The notes under the pieces are model-generated. The model ran no database searches, was not told the origin of the DNA, and was given only the letters and a program-made list of their open reading frames with translations. The translations under genes were made by a program, and so were the position numbers. Below are positions 41,945 to 51,548 of a stretch of DNA of 64,000 bases, piece by piece (positions within the stretch are counted from its first letter, which is position 1; each line of letters begins with the position of its first letter). This DNA comes from Thauera humireducens (GTDB taxonomy: Bacteria > Pseudomonadota > Gammaproteobacteria > Burkholderiales > Rhodocyclaceae), in the NCBI RefSeq assembly GCF_001051995.2, contig NZ_CP014646.1, positions 3,410,001 through 3,474,000 of the forward strand, in the 5' to 3' direction.

Positions 41945-42784
41945 TCACTGCCGGGTGATGACCGCTTCCACGTATTCGCCCGGCACCACCAGCGAGTCCG
42001 CGCCGCCGACATTCATCGACTCGAGCAGCGCCGTCAGGTCGGCCTCTAGGCGCGCCTGACCAGCCTCGTCGAGCGCGGCGAAGGCCTTGTGCGTGGGCCC
42101 GTAATAGTTGCGGAAGATCTCGATCCAGTGTGCCGGCGAGCGGTAGCGGAAGTTGAAGGTGCGTCGCGCGCACTGAATGTCTTCGGCATGGGCGCCGAAC
42201 AGCTCCACCAGGTAGGGCTCGTCGCCCCATTTCACCGGTGAGCGCAGCCCGGCCGGCGGCGGCACGTGGGCCGAAATGACGCGGAACAGGCGCCCGATGA
42301 AGCCTTCCGGCGTCCACGCAGCGATGCCGATCCGTCCGCCGGGACGCACGACGCGCAGCAGTTCGCTGGCGGTGCGCTCGTGATCGGGTGCGAACATCGC
42401 ACCGAAGGTCGACAGCGCGGCGTCGAAATGGCCATCGGCGAAGGGCAGGGCCTCGACGTCGGCGACCTGGAACCGGACCGACAGGCCTTCGGCGCGTGCG
42501 CGGTCGGCGGCCTTGTCGAGCAGCGGCCCCACGTAATCGGTGGACGTGACCTCGGCAAACCGGCGCGCCGCGGCGAGCGTGGCATTGCCGTTGCCGGCGG
42601 CGACGTCGAGCACGCGTTCGCCGGCGCGCACGTCGGCTGCTTCGGCGAGGTTCTCGCCGACGATCTGCAGGGTCGTGCCGATCACCGCATAGTCGCCGCT
42701 GGCCCAGGTGGCCTGCTGACGCAGCTTGATCGCGGCGAGGTCCGGGGTGGCGGGGGGCATGCGCAGTTCGGTGGGGGCGTTCAT
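41945..42784 (-). CDS. Class I SAM-dependent methyltransferase
   Basis: A 279-residue methyltransferase of the UbiE/Coq5-like type 11 fold. The SAM-binding glycine loop is VLDVAAGNGNATLAAARRF, followed by VTSTDYVGPLLD (ribose-binding acid), FQVADVEALPFADGHFD and LLRVVRPGGRIGIAAWTPEG. The substrate is unknown. The ATG at 42784 follows AAGGAG. It is divergent from an AraC-type regulator (187-base gap), which probably controls it, and convergent with trpS. Confidence 0.87.
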   Translation of the reverse strand: MNAPTELRMPPATPDLAAIKLRQQATWASGDYAVIGTTLQIVGENLAEAADVRAGERVLDVAAGNGNATLAAARRFAEVTSTDYVGPLLDKAADRARAEGLSVRFQVADVEALPFADGHFDAALSTFGAMFAPDHERTASELLRVVRPGGRIGIAAWTPEGFIGRLFRVISAHVPPPAGLRSPVKWGDEPYLVELFGAHAEDIQCARRTFNFRYRSPAHWIEIFRNYYGPTHKAFAALDEAGQARLEADLTALLESMNVGGADSLVVPGEYVEAVITRQ

Positions 42785-42970
42785 GATGGGGGTCTCCTTG
42801 CCTTTGGGGTTGGGGTGGGCCTCTGCGGGCCCGTGCCGGAGGGGGCTCCTTCCGACGCCTTCATTCTTTCGCTGTCGCGGATTCGGTGCTTCACTGGAAA
42901 TCCGGCAGATCTGCTCGTGCGTCCGCCATTGGCGCGCGCAGGCCTGCCCGATTGACGGAGGTCCTGCCCC

Positions 42971-44038
42971 ATGGGCCGCGACACCCTGTCCGACCTGCTC
43001 GGCGCCGTGCGCCTGCGCGGTGCCGTGTTCTACTACGTGAGCTGCTGGCGCGACTGGGCGACCGAGGCGCCACCGGCGTGCGAGATCGCGGCGGCGGTGA
43101 TGCCCGGCGCCGACCAGGTCATGGCCTTCCACATGGTCGCGCGCGGCAGCGCCTGGGCGGCGGTCAGCGGCGATGCGCCGCTGCGACTGGAAGCGGGCGA
43201 CATCGTCGTGCTGCCGCACGGCGATGCGCATGTGATGTCGAGTGCGCCCGGCCTGGCGGCCGAGCGCCAGCAGCCGGAGTGGGTGTTCGCCAACCGCGAC
43301 GCTCCGCGCCCGATGCCGATCAGCTTCCGCGACGGCATCGGCGTGCCGACGCCGGATGCGCCCAGCGTCGATGCCGATGCCGTGCTGGTGTGCGGCTTTC
43401 TCGGCTGCGACCTGCGACCCTTCAACCCGCTCGTCACCACCTTGCCCCGCCTGTTGCACCTGCCGGCGGCGCGCGCCGGCGGCTGGATGGCGAACGTCAT
43501 CGACCAGGCCGCGCAGGAGTCCGCCGAACGGCGGGCGGGCGGCGATGCGGTGCTCGAACGGTTGGCGGAGATGATGTTCGTCGATACCGTGAGACGCTAT
43601 CTCGAGGACTTGCCTGCCGACGCCCGTGGCTGGCTGGCGGGATTGCGTGACCGCCACGTCGGCCGTGCGCTGGCACTGCTGCACGGCGACCCGGCGCACC
43701 CGTGGACCATCGACGAACTCGGCCGCCACGCCGGCCTGTCGCGCTCGGCCCTGCACGAGCGCTTCGTCCAGTTTCTCGGCCAGCCGCCGATGCACTACCT
43801 TGCCAGCTGGCGCATCCAGATCGGTTCGCGCCTGCTGCGCGAGACCGGTCATACGGTCGCGTCGATCGCGGTGGAGGTCGGCTACGAGTCGGAAGCCGCG
43901 TTCTCGCGCATGTTCAAGCGGCTGGTCGGTGTTCCGCCGGCGGCCTGGCGGCGCCAGGCTCAGCCGGCCGTGCCGCCGACCGCATCGGCCACCGCGGCCT
44001 CGGTCAGCTCGGGCGCGCACAGCTCGATGAAGCGGTAG
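42971..44038 (+). CDS. AraC-family regulator with N-terminal cupin_6 domain
   Basis: A 355-residue regulator. The N-terminal half is a small-barrel AraC-binding-like domain (FHMVARGSAWAAVSGDAPLR, then VLPHGDAHVMSS). The C-terminal half has two helix-turn-helices (WTIDELGRHAGLSRSALHER; HTVASIAVEVGYESEAAFSR) and the AraC signature ending FKRLVGVPPAAWRRQ. After that, about 25 disordered residues run on and overlap the 3' end of the convergent cysB gene by 79 bases. Likely regulates the divergent methyltransferase; ligand unknown. Confidence 0.88.
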   Translation: MGRDTLSDLLGAVRLRGAVFYYVSCWRDWATEAPPACEIAAAVMPGADQVMAFHMVARGSAWAAVSGDAPLRLEAGDIVVLPHGDAHVMSSAPGLAAERQQPEWVFANRDAPRPMPISFRDGIGVPTPDAPSVDADAVLVCGFLGCDLRPFNPLVTTLPRLLHLPAARAGGWMANVIDQAAQESAERRAGGDAVLERLAEMMFVDTVRRYLEDLPADARGWLAGLRDRHVGRALALLHGDPAHPWTIDELGRHAGLSRSALHERFVQFLGQPPMHYLASWRIQIGSRLLRETGHTVASIAVEVGYESEAAFSRMFKRLVGVPPAAWRRQAQPAVPPTASATAASVSSGAHSSMKR

Positions 44039-44889
44039 GCGAAGCCGCGCAGGTAATGGCCGCGCCGCACCGCGATGCGGGTGACGTTCTCGGGGAAGAG
44101 GTGGCTGCTGTCGAGCTGCCTCAGCCCGGGGTCGCGTTGCGGGCTGAAGGCCATCGAGGCGAGGATGCCGACGCCGAGCCCCAGTTCCACGTAGGTCTTG
44201 ATCACGTCGGCGTCCAGCGCCGACATCACCACGTCGGGCTTCAGCCCGGCCTGGGCGAAGGCCTTGTCGATGCGCGTGCGGCCGGTGAAGCCCTCGTGGT
44301 AGGTGATGACCGGGTAGGCGGCGATCGCTTCCAGCGTCAGCGGCCGGACCGCTTCCAGCGGATGCCCGGCCGGCACCACGACCGCGTGCTGCCAGCCGTA
44401 GTAGGGAAAGGAGGCCAGCTCGGGCACGTCCGCCAGCGCCTCGGTGGCGACGCCGATGTCGGCCTCGCCGTCGAGCAGCATCTGCACGATCTCCTGCGGG
44501 CTGCCCTGGTGCAGGTGCAGCACGACCCGCGGGTAGGCCTGCTTGAAGGCCGCCACCACCTTCGGCAGCGCATAGCGCGCCTGCGTGTGGGTGGTGACGA
44601 CGGTGAGCTGGCCCGCATCCACATTGCTGTATTGCTCGGCCAGGCGCTTGATGTTGCCGGCGTCGAGCAGCATGCGCTCGACCATCACCACCAGCTCCTT
44701 GCCCGGATCGGTGAGGCCGAGCAGGCGCTTGCCCTTGCGGGTGAACAGCTCCACGCCGAGCTCGTCCTCCAGGTCCTTGATGTGCTTGGAAACGCCGGAC
44801 TGCGAGGTAAACAGGGCGTTCGCGACCTCGGTGAGGTTGAAACCCCGTCGCACCGTCTCGCGGATGATGCGCAACTGCTGGAAATTCAT
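43960..44889 (-). CDS. cysB: CysB-family LysR regulator of sulfur assimilation
   Basis: A 309-residue regulator matching CysB in length (324 in E. coli) and motifs: [20 protein letters not shown], then [20 protein letters not shown], and the effector domain with [34 protein letters not shown] and [16 protein letters not shown]. CysB responds to N-acetylserine/sulfide and activates sulfate and sulfonate uptake. Here it is co-transcribed with cysA (ATGA overlap), whereas in E. coli it lies elsewhere. Its 3' end overlaps the convergent AraC gene. Confidence 0.93.
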   Translation of the reverse strand: MNFQQLRIIRETVRRGFNLTEVANALFTSQSGVSKHIKDLEDELGVELFTRKGKRLLGLTDPGKELVVMVERMLLDAGNIKRLAEQYSNVDAGQLTVVTTHTQARYALPKVVAAFKQAYPRVVLHLHQGSPQEIVQMLLDGEADIGVATEALADVPELASFPYYGWQHAVVVPAGHPLEAVRPLTLEAIAAYPVITYHEGFTGRTRIDKAFAQAGLKPDVVMSALDADVIKTYVELGLGVGILASMAFSPQRDPGLRQLDSSHLFPENVTRIAVRRGHYLRGFAYRFIELCAPELTEAAVADAVGGTAG

Positions 44890-45983
44890 CGTGCGGCTCC
44901 CGCCGCGCGGGCGGCGTGTGGCTGTTCGAAAAGGCTCAGGCGAGAGGGTAGCAGGCGCACCGCCTGGCCTTCGTGCAGGGCGAGCTGGGCGACGCGGTCG
45001 CGCGTCAGTTCGACCTCGAAGTGCTGGCCGGTCGCGCCGTTGATACCGTCGAGCTCGACGCGGGCGGTCACGCCGAAGGCGAGGATGCGGCTGACCCGTG
45101 CGGCGACGCCTTCGCCGGCGCCGCCATCGACGACGATGTCGAGTTCGTGCGGGCGGGCGAAGGCCACGACCTCGGCGCCCTGGCCCAGGCCGCTCACGCC
45201 ATGCTGCAGGTGATCGTCACCGACGCGCAGGCCTTCGCCTTCGACCCGGCCATGGAAGAAGTTCACCGCCCCGAGGAAGCCATACACGAACGGTGTCGCC
45301 GGGTGGCGATAGACCTCTTCCGGCGTGCCGATCTGTTCGACATGGCCGTGGTTCATCAGCACCACGCGGTCGGCCACCTCGAGCGCTTCTTCCTGGTCGT
45401 GCGTGACGAAGATCGAGGTGATGTGCAGGTCGTCGTGCAGTTTGCGCAGCCATCGCCGCAGCTCCTTGCGCACCTTGGCGTCGAGCGCCCCGAAGGGCTC
45501 GTCGAGCAGCAGCACGCGCGGCTCCACCGCCAGCGCGCGGGCGAGCGCGATGCGCTGGCGCTGGCCACCGGAGAGCTGCGACGGAAAACGGTCGGCCAGC
45601 CAGTCGAGCTGCACCAGGTTCAGCAGTTCATGCACCTTGTCCGCGATCTGCTTCTCCGACGGGCGCTGGCCGCGCGGCTTCATGCGCATGCCGAAGGCCA
45701 CGTTGTCGAACACCGTCATGTGGCGGAACAGCGCGTAGTGCTGGAACACGAAGCCGACCTGGCGGTCGCGCACGTGCGTGCCCGAGGCGTCCTCGCCGTC
45801 GAGCAGCACCTGGCCGGCGTCGGCCTGTTCCAGCCCGGCGATGATGCGCAGCAGCGTGGTCTTGCCGCAGCCCGAGGGGCCGAGCAGGGCGACCAGTTCG
45901 CCGGTGGGGAAATCGAGCGAGATGTCGTCGAGCGCGTTGAAGGCGCCGAAGCGCTTGTGGATGTTGCGTACCTGGATGCTCAT
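44886..45983 (-). CDS. cysA: Sulfate/thiosulfate ABC transporter ATP-binding protein CysA
   Basis: A 365-residue ATPase: Walker [18 protein letters not shown], signature [17 protein letters not shown], Walker [21 protein letters not shown], then a C-terminal regulatory domain of about 120 residues with [20 protein letters not shown] as start. It powers sulfate import via CysT/CysW and is coupled to cysW by a four-base overlap. The ATG at 45983 starts the family sequence. Confidence 0.95.
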   Translation of the reverse strand: MSIQVRNIHKRFGAFNALDDISLDFPTGELVALLGPSGCGKTTLLRIIAGLEQADAGQVLLDGEDASGTHVRDRQVGFVFQHYALFRHMTVFDNVAFGMRMKPRGQRPSEKQIADKVHELLNLVQLDWLADRFPSQLSGGQRQRIALARALAVEPRVLLLDEPFGALDAKVRKELRRWLRKLHDDLHITSIFVTHDQEEALEVADRVVLMNHGHVEQIGTPEEVYRHPATPFVYGFLGAVNFFHGRVEGEGLRVGDDHLQHGVSGLGQGAEVVAFARPHELDIVVDGGAGEGVAARVSRILAFGVTARVELDGINGATGQHFEVELTRDRVAQLALHEGQAVRLLPSRLSLFEQPHAARAAGAAR

Positions 45984-46888
45984 GATGCCTCGTCCTGTGA
46001 ATGGCGGTGGGCCGCGGCGGCACGGTGTTCGATCCAGGTCTTGATGCCCAGGGTCACCAGCGCCAGCAGGGCCAGCAGCGAGGCCACCGCGAAGGCGGCC
46101 GCGAACTGGTATTCGTTGTAGAGAATCTCGACGTGCAGCGGCAGCGTGTTGGTCTGGCCGCGGATGTGGCCGGAGACCACCGACACCGCGCCGAACTCGC
46201 CCATCGCGCGCGCGTTGGTCAGGATCACGCCGTACAGCAGGCCCCACTTGATGTTGGGCAGGGTCACGTGCCAGAAGGTCTGCAGGCCGTTGGCGCCGAG
46301 CACGATCGCGGCCTCCTCCTCTTCCTTGCCCTGCGCCTGCATCAGCGGGATCAGCTCGCGGGCGATGAAGGGAAAGGTGACGAACACGGTGGCGAGCACG
46401 ATGCCGGGCACGGCGAAGATGATCTTGATGTCGTGTTCGGACAGCCACGGCCCCAGCCAGCCCTGGGCGCCGAACACCAGCACGTAGATCAGGCCGGCGA
46501 TTACCGGCGACACCGAGAACGGCAAGTCGATCAGGGTGATCAGGAAGTGCTTGCCGCGGAACTCGAACTTGGCGATCGCCCACGCCGCGCACACGCCGAA
46601 CACCAGGTTCAGCGGCAGCGCGATCGCCGCGGCGAGCAGGGTCAGGCGTAGCGCCGACAGCGCGTCCGGGTCGACCAGCGCGCTGGCGTAAGTCTCCCAG
46701 CCCTTGCGCAGCGCCTCGACGAACACCGCGATCAGGGGCATCAGCAGGAAGACGGCGAAAAAGGCGAGGGCCGTGCCCAGGATCAGCCATTTGACCAGCG
46801 GCGTCTCGCGCGTCGCCGCGCGGGCCTCGAAGCGTGTCTGGCCGATGGCCTGGGCGGCGCCCAGGCGGAGTGTGGTGGCGCCGGCCAT
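45980..46888 (-). CDS. cysW: Sulfate ABC transporter permease CysW
   Basis: A 302-residue permease with six membrane helices; [20 protein letters not shown] opens TM1 and [20 protein letters not shown] is the EAA loop that contacts CysA. The [20 protein letters not shown] segment is typical of CysW. It follows cysT by one base and overlaps cysA by four, so the operon is cysT-cysW-cysA-cysB. Confidence 0.95.
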   Translation of the reverse strand: MAGATTLRLGAAQAIGQTRFEARAATRETPLVKWLILGTALAFFAVFLLMPLIAVFVEALRKGWETYASALVDPDALSALRLTLLAAAIALPLNLVFGVCAAWAIAKFEFRGKHFLITLIDLPFSVSPVIAGLIYVLVFGAQGWLGPWLSEHDIKIIFAVPGIVLATVFVTFPFIARELIPLMQAQGKEEEEAAIVLGANGLQTFWHVTLPNIKWGLLYGVILTNARAMGEFGAVSVVSGHIRGQTNTLPLHVEILYNEYQFAAAFAVASLLALLALVTLGIKTWIEHRAAAAHRHSQDEAS

Positions 46889-46889
46889 G

Positions 46890-47765
46890 TCAGCGGTCCC
46901 TCCCGGTGCGTTTGGCGGTCCACGCCTGCAGGCCGTTGATGACCAGCAGCAGGGCGAAGGACAGGATCAGCATCACGGTCGCGATCGCCGTGGCGCCGGT
47001 GTAGTCGTACTGCTCGAGCTTGGTGATGATCATCAGCGGCGTGATCTCCGACACCATGGGGATGTTGCCGGCGATGAAGATGACCGAGCCGTATTCGCCC
47101 ACCGCACGGGCGAAGGCGAGCGCGAAGCCGGTCAGCAGCGCCGGCAACACGATGGGCAGGATCACGTGGCGGAAGGCCTGCCAGCGCTGCGCGCCGAGGC
47201 TGGTGGCGGCCTCTTCCAGCTCGGTGTCGAGGTCTTCCAGGATCGGCTGCACCGTGCGCACCACGAAGGGCAGGCCGATGAAGACCAGCGCCACCAGCAC
47301 GCCGAGCGGCTTGAACGCCACCTGAATGCCGAGCGGCTCGAGGAACTGGCCGAGCCAGCCGTTCTTGGCGTACAGCGCGGTCAGCGAGATGCCGGCCACC
47401 GCGGTGGGCAGGGCGAAGGGCAGGTCGACCAGGGCGTCGATCAGCTTCTTGCCGGGGAAGGAGTAGCGCACCAGCGCCCATGCCAGCATCAGCCCGAACA
47501 CCGCGTTGATGGCGGCGGCGAGCAGCGACATGCCGAAGGACAGCTTGTACGACGCCACCACCCGCGGCGCGCTGACGACATCCCAGAACTCGGCGAAGGT
47601 CAGCTGGGCGGTCTTCAGGAACACCGCCGCGAGTGGAATCAGCACGATCAGCGACAGGTAGCCGAGGGTGTAGCCGAGCGTCAGGTTGAAGCCCGGCAGC
47701 ACGCGAAAGGGCGGGGCGGCAGAAGAAATGGGGCGGAGAGGAAGCGAGGGGGCGGCGGTAGCCAT
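46890..47765 (-). CDS. cysT: Sulfate ABC transporter permease CysT (CysU)
   Basis: A 291-residue permease, partner of Cys[21 protein letters not shown] and [20 protein letters not shown] are CysT start motifs; [20 protein letters not shown] is the EAA loop and [20 protein letters not shown] the conserved region before the last helices. It is the first gene of the cys operon. Its upstream region is AT-rich and contains TTGCTTATTC, a motif repeated upstream of sbp. Confidence 0.95.
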   Translation of the reverse strand: MATAAPSLPLRPISSAAPPFRVLPGFNLTLGYTLGYLSLIVLIPLAAVFLKTAQLTFAEFWDVVSAPRVVASYKLSFGMSLLAAAINAVFGLMLAWALVRYSFPGKKLIDALVDLPFALPTAVAGISLTALYAKNGWLGQFLEPLGIQVAFKPLGVLVALVFIGLPFVVRTVQPILEDLDTELEEAATSLGAQRWQAFRHVILPIVLPALLTGFALAFARAVGEYGSVIFIAGNIPMVSEITPLMIITKLEQYDYTGATAIATVMLILSFALLLVINGLQAWTAKRTGRDR

Positions 47766-47840
47766 GATGAAGACCTGTACTCGGGAATGCGATCGAGTCT
47801 AGGCGCAAGGCTTATCGCTGGAAAAATAATAAAAACAGCG

Positions 47841-47850
47841 TTGCTTATTC
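47841..47850. promoter_or_regulatory. CysB-site candidate upstream of cysT
   Basis: TTGCTTATTC within an AT-rich tract (GAAAAATAATAAAAACAGCG precedes it), about 80 bases upstream of the cysT start. Nearly the same motif, TTACTTATTC, occurs upstream of sbp at 49315-49324. The shared motif in two sulfate-uptake promoters suggests a common activator, most likely CysB. Confidence 0.45.
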
Positions 47851-47904
47851 GATTTGCTGCTAACCCGCCCCTACAATGGCGCCGGCAATCAAGGAGAGGA
47901 TCGC

Positions 47905-48165
47905 ATGTCGGATTTCACGGGCAATTTCCTGCTGGCCCTGCTGCTGGTCGTTTTGCTGCGCGTGCTCTATGCCGTCAGCGCGATGCTGGTGCGCACGGGC
48001 GACGGCGGAAACATCGCCTTCGGCATCGCCCTGCCGGCGGGCCTGCTCTACATCGTGGTGCGCAACCCGGTGCCGGTCAGCAGCTGGGCAGGGCTGGTTG
48101 CGGGGGCGCTCTCGGGCCTGGTGCTCTGGGGGGCGCTCTCGCTCTGGAAGCGACGTCGGTCCTGA
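47905..48165 (+). CDS. Small inner-membrane protein, function unknown, inside the cys region
   Basis: An 86-residue protein with three hydrophobic segments (LLALLLVVLLRVLYAVSAML; NIAFGIALPAGLLYIVV; SWAGLVAGALSGLVLWGALS) and a basic tail (KRRRS). The ATG at 47905 follows a strong AAGGAGAGG. A plausible promoter is TTCGAT-N18-TACAAT (about 47849-47878). It is transcribed opposite to, and lies between, sbp and cysT. No known family is recognised; link to sulfate transport is unproved. Confidence 0.62.
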   Translation: MSDFTGNFLLALLLVVLLRVLYAVSAMLVRTGDGGNIAFGIALPAGLLYIVVRNPVPVSSWAGLVAGALSGLVLWGALSLWKRRRS

Positions 48166-48216
48166 TCGTGCGAACCAGGCCGGGCGGCCTGGTTCGTCAC
48201 GGTCCGAGCACCCCGC

Positions 48217-49236
48217 TTACTTGGCGTAGATCTGGTCGAACACGCCGCCGTCGGCGAAGTGCTTCTTCTGCACGGCCTGCCAGCCGCCGAGGTCGTCGAT
48301 GGTGATCAGGCTCACCTTGGGGAAGCGGGCGACGTCGGCCGGGTCGGCATGCTCGGGTTTGATCGGGCGGTAGTAGTGCTTCGCGGCGATCTTCTGACCG
48401 ACCGGCGAGTACAGGTACTCGAGATAGGCCTGGGCGACCTTTTCGGTGCCGCGCTTCTTCGCCACGCCGTCGACGACCGTGACCGGCGGTTCGGCGAGGA
48501 TCGAGATCGAGGGCACGACGATCTCGAACTTGTCCGGGCCGAGCTCGTTGATCGACAGGAAGGCCTCGTTCTCCCACGCCAGCAGCACGTCGCCGATGCC
48601 GCGCTGGACGAAGGTGTTGGTGGCGCCGCGGGCGCCGGAGTCGAGCACCGGCACGTGCTTGAGCAGTTCGGTGACGAAGGTCTGCGCGGTCTGCTCGTTG
48701 CCGCCGGGCTGCTTGAGCGCGTAGCCCCAGGCGGCGAGGTAGTTCCAGCGTGCACCGCCGGAGGTCTTGGGGTTCGGGGTGATGACCTCCACGCCTGGCT
48801 TCACCAGGTCGCCCCAGTCCTTGATGCCCTTGGGGTTGCCCTTGCGCACCAGGAAGACGATGGTCGAGGTGTAGGGCGCGCTGTTGTGCGCCAGGCGCTT
48901 CTGCCAGTCGGCCGGGATCTTGCCTGTCTGCTCGGCGATGGCATCGATGTCGTAGGCCAGCGCCAGCGTGACGACGTCGGCCTCGAGCCCGTCGATCACC
49001 GCGCGCGCCTGCTTGCCGGCGCCGCCGTGCGACTGCTTGATGACGAGGTCTTCGCCGGTCTGTGCTTTCCAGTGCTTGGTGAACTCGGGGTTGAAGGCCT
49101 GGTAGAGCTCGCGCGTCGGATCGTAGGAGACGTTGAGCAGCGTGGTCTGCGCCTGTGCGCTGCCAACGAAACCGGTTGCCAGGGCCGGGGCTAGGACAAG
49201 CGCGAGCAGGCCGCGGCGGAAGGGGCTGAACTTCAT
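48217..49236 (-). CDS. sbp: Periplasmic sulfate-binding protein Sbp
   Basis: A 339-residue protein: signal peptide [19 protein letters not shown], then [78 protein letters not shown] and [20 protein letters not shown], the full set of Sbp motifs binding sulfate through main-chain amides. It delivers sulfate to CysTWA. It is separated from cysT by the oppositely oriented 86-residue gene, so it is a separate transcription unit. Confidence 0.96.
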   Translation of the reverse strand: MKFSPFRRGLLALVLAPALATGFVGSAQAQTTLLNVSYDPTRELYQAFNPEFTKHWKAQTGEDLVIKQSHGGAGKQARAVIDGLEADVVTLALAYDIDAIAEQTGKIPADWQKRLAHNSAPYTSTIVFLVRKGNPKGIKDWGDLVKPGVEVITPNPKTSGGARWNYLAAWGYALKQPGGNEQTAQTFVTELLKHVPVLDSGARGATNTFVQRGIGDVLLAWENEAFLSINELGPDKFEIVVPSISILAEPPVTVVDGVAKKRGTEKVAQAYLEYLYSPVGQKIAAKHYYRPIKPEHADPADVARFPKVSLITIDDLGGWQAVQKKHFADGGVFDQIYAK

Positions 49237-49314
49237 GAATTTCTCCGTCAGGGGTGATTGCGATGGAGAAAATCTATCCGTCCGGCTTCATGACCTGAAC
49301 GAAGAAAAAACGGA

Positions 49315-49324
49315 TTACTTATTC
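49315..49324. promoter_or_regulatory. CysB-site candidate upstream of sbp
   Basis: TTACTTATTC preceded by an A-run (AAGAAAAAACGG), about 80 bases upstream of the sbp start. It matches the TTGCTTATTC motif at 47841-47850 upstream of cysT at nine of ten positions. Confidence 0.45.
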
Positions 49325-49333
49325 AGATGCGCC

Positions 49334-50224
49334 CTATGCCGGCGCGGCAAGTCCCTTGGCGAGGAAATCGATCAGCACGCGCACCCGGTGCGGCAGGTAG
49401 CGGTTGCTCGGCAGCATCGCGTGGATGCCGAGCGGCGGCGGCGCGAAGCCCTCCAGGATCGGCTCCACCGCACCGCTCGCCAGATAGGCGTTGGCGATGA
49501 AGTCCGGCTGCACGGTGATGCCCAGGCCCTGCGCGGCCGCTTCCATCAGGGCGTCGCCGTTGTTGGCCTGCAGGCGGAAGGGCACGTGAATGTTCTCCAT
49601 CCTGCCGTCGATGAGGAAGGCGAGCGGACGGTTCTGCGTCCTGGCCGAGTAGCCCAGGCAGCCGTGAGCGGTCAGTTCCGAGGGGTGCGCGGGGCGGCCG
49701 TGGCGTGCCAGGTAGTCGGGCGAGGCCACCGCGATGAGCCGGCTTTCGCCCAGCTTGCGCGCCACGTCGCCGGGGTCGAGACGCGGCGCGATGCGGATCG
49801 ACAGGTCCACGCCCTCGTCGATGAGGTTGATCTGGCGGTCGGTGAAGTCGAGGGCTAGGCTGATTTCGGGATAGGTCTTCAGGAAGGCGGGCAGCAGCGG
49901 GGCGATCCGCTTCAGGCCGTAGCTCAGCGGCAGGCTGATGCGCAGGTTGCCGCGTGGCGTCAGGCGCGCCTCCATCACGTCGGCCTCGGCGCTCTCCACC
50001 AGGTCGAGGATGGTGCGGCACTTGTCGAGATAGCTGGCGCCCGCGCTGGTCAGGGTCAGCCGGCGGGTGGTGCGCACCATCAGCTTGACCCCCAGATGCT
50101 CCTCCAGCGCCGCGATCTGGCGCGTGACCACCGAACGGGCCACGCCAAGCTGGTTGGCCACCGCGGCGAAGCTGCCGAGGTCCGCCACCCGCACGAAAAG
50201 GTTCATCGCATCGAGCCGGTTCAT
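49334..50224 (-). CDS. LysR-family regulator divergent from the b561-YceI operon
   Basis: A 296-residue LysR regulator with helix-turn-helix AVANQLGVARSVVTRQIAAL and CrgA-like features (MNLFVRVADLGSFAAVANQL at the N-terminus; GNLRISLPLSYGLKRIAPLL opens the effector domain). The CrgA-like branch often acts on divergent redox or envelope genes. It diverges from the cytochrome b561 gene over 126 bases that contain a 22-base perfect palindrome, a possible operator. Confidence 0.88.
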   Translation of the reverse strand: MNRLDAMNLFVRVADLGSFAAVANQLGVARSVVTRQIAALEEHLGVKLMVRTTRRLTLTSAGASYLDKCRTILDLVESAEADVMEARLTPRGNLRISLPLSYGLKRIAPLLPAFLKTYPEISLALDFTDRQINLIDEGVDLSIRIAPRLDPGDVARKLGESRLIAVASPDYLARHGRPAHPSELTAHGCLGYSARTQNRPLAFLIDGRMENIHVPFRLQANNGDALMEAAAQGLGITVQPDFIANAYLASGAVEPILEGFAPPPLGIHAMLPSNRYLPHRVRVLIDFLAKGLAAPA

Positions 50225-50306
50225 TGTTGCTTCCCGAGCAATTTTGATTTTTCGATTGTCGCCTATTTCGCGACGCCGCCAGCGCCTAAAGTTCAGTCAT
50301 CGCAAT

Positions 50307-50328
50307 TGCCCGGACCGCGGTCCGGGCA
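50307..50328. promoter_or_regulatory. 22-base perfect palindrome before the cytochrome b561 gene
   Basis: The left half TGCCCGGACCG (50307-50317) is followed directly by its exact reverse complement (50318-50328). It lies 22 bases ahead of the ATG at 50351. It could be a regulator site or an RNA hairpin near the ribosome-binding region; only hairpin or operator function can be suggested. Confidence 0.6.
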
Positions 50329-50350
50329 GATCGTCAAAGGACTTCGGATC

Positions 50351-50899
50351 ATGAGTGCCCCCATGAACGCCCATTACACCGCCACCGCCAAGACCCTGCA
50401 CTGGCTCATCGCCGTGCTCATCTTCGGCATGCTGGGCCTGGGTTTCTACATGACCGGGCTGGATCTCTCGCCGACCAAGCTGCAGATCTACTCGTGGCAC
50501 AAGTGGGTGGGCGTCACCGTGTTCCTGCTCGTCGTCGTGCGCCTCGCCTGGCGTATCACCCACCGCCCGCCGGCGCTGCCGCAGCACATGGCGCCGCTCG
50601 AACGCATCGCCGCCCACGCCGGCCACCACCTGCTGTACGTGCTGATGTTCGCCATCCCGCTCACCGGCTGGCTGATGAGTTCGGCCAAGGGCTTCCAGAC
50701 CGTGTGGTTCGGCGTGCTGCCGATCCCCGACCTGCTGGCCAAGGACAAGGCGCTCGGCGACCTGCTGCAGACCGTGCATGTGGTGCTGAACTTCGTGCTG
50801 ATCGCCGTGCTGCTCGGCCACGTCGGCGCCGCGCTCAAGCATCACTTCCTCGACAAGGACGACGTGCTCACCCGCATCCTGCCGCGCCGCCGCGACTGA
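50351..50899 (+). CDS. Cytochrome b561-type membrane heme protein
   Basis: A 182-residue four-helix membrane protein: KTLHWLIAVLIFGMLGLGFYM, WHKWVGVTVFLLVVVRLAWR, HHLLYVLMFAIPLTGWLMSS and HVVLNFVLIAVLLGHVGAAL. Paired His residues near H18, H50, and in the last two helices (AGHHLL; TVHVVLN, LGHVGAALKHHF) would hold two b hemes. It moves electrons between quinol and an acceptor such as superoxide or a periplasmic partner. It is 30 bases ahead of the first YceI gene, a common pairing. Confidence 0.9.
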   Translation: MSAPMNAHYTATAKTLHWLIAVLIFGMLGLGFYMTGLDLSPTKLQIYSWHKWVGVTVFLLVVVRLAWRITHRPPALPQHMAPLERIAAHAGHHLLYVLMFAIPLTGWLMSSAKGFQTVWFGVLPIPDLLAKDKALGDLLQTVHVVLNFVLIAVLLGHVGAALKHHFLDKDDVLTRILPRRRD

Positions 50900-50929
50900 A
50901 CCCCTCCCGAATCGAAAAGGACCGAAATC

Positions 50930-51487
50930 ATGAAACGCATCGCCCTCGCCCTGTTCTCCACCTTCGCCCTCGCCGCATCCGCCCACGCCGTCGAATACAG
51001 CCAGGTCCAGGCCGACCAGAGCCGCATCGCCTTCGCCTACCAGCAGATGGGCGTGTCGATGGACGGCGCCTTTAGCAAGTTCTCTAGCCAGCTCCGCTTC
51101 GACCCTGCCGCGCCGCAGGCGGCCTCGGCCACGATCGAGGTCGAACTCGCCAGCATCGACACCGGCAGCGAGGAAGGCGACGAGGAAGCGGCGCGCAAGA
51201 CCTGGTTCAACACCAAGGACTTTCCCACCGCGCGCTTCGAATCCACCGGCGTCAAGGCGCTCGGCGGCAACAAGTACGAGGTCGCCGGCAAGCTGACGAT
51301 CAAGGGCACGACCCGGGACGTCGTCGTCCCGGCCACCTTCGCCGAGCAGGGCAAGGCTGGCGTGTTCGAAGGCAGCCTGACGATCAAGCGCGGCGACTTC
51401 TCGATCGGCGAAGGCGCCTGGAAGGCCTTTGACGTCGTCGCCAACGACGTCGTGATCAAGTTCCGCATCACCGCCGCGGCGAAATGA
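50930..51487 (+). CDS. YceI-family periplasmic protein (first copy)
   Basis: A 185-residue lipocalin-like protein: signal peptide LALFSTFALAASAHAVEYSQ, then QSRIAFAYQQMGVSMDGAFS, TARFESTGVKALGGNKYEVA and GKLTIKGTTRDVVVPATF, the YceI core. The family binds polyisoprenoids such as quinone tails in a long hydrophobic pocket. It lies between cytochrome b561 and a second YceI, suggesting a quinol/isoprenoid shuttle. The two copies are only moderately similar. Confidence 0.9.
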   Translation: MKRIALALFSTFALAASAHAVEYSQVQADQSRIAFAYQQMGVSMDGAFSKFSSQLRFDPAAPQAASATIEVELASIDTGSEEGDEEAARKTWFNTKDFPTARFESTGVKALGGNKYEVAGKLTIKGTTRDVVVPATFAEQGKAGVFEGSLTIKRGDFSIGEGAWKAFDVVANDVVIKFRITAAAK

Positions 51488-51548
51488 GCCGCGGCATCGC
51501 TCACACCCCCACCCCGTTCAACACCCCCAACCCTGAGAGGACCTCAAC

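Noticed and set aside
41945..44020. 691-codon minus frame ending as the methyltransferase
   Set aside because: The first 412 codons are antisense to the AraC regulator; the methyltransferase with its ribosome-binding site starts at 42784.
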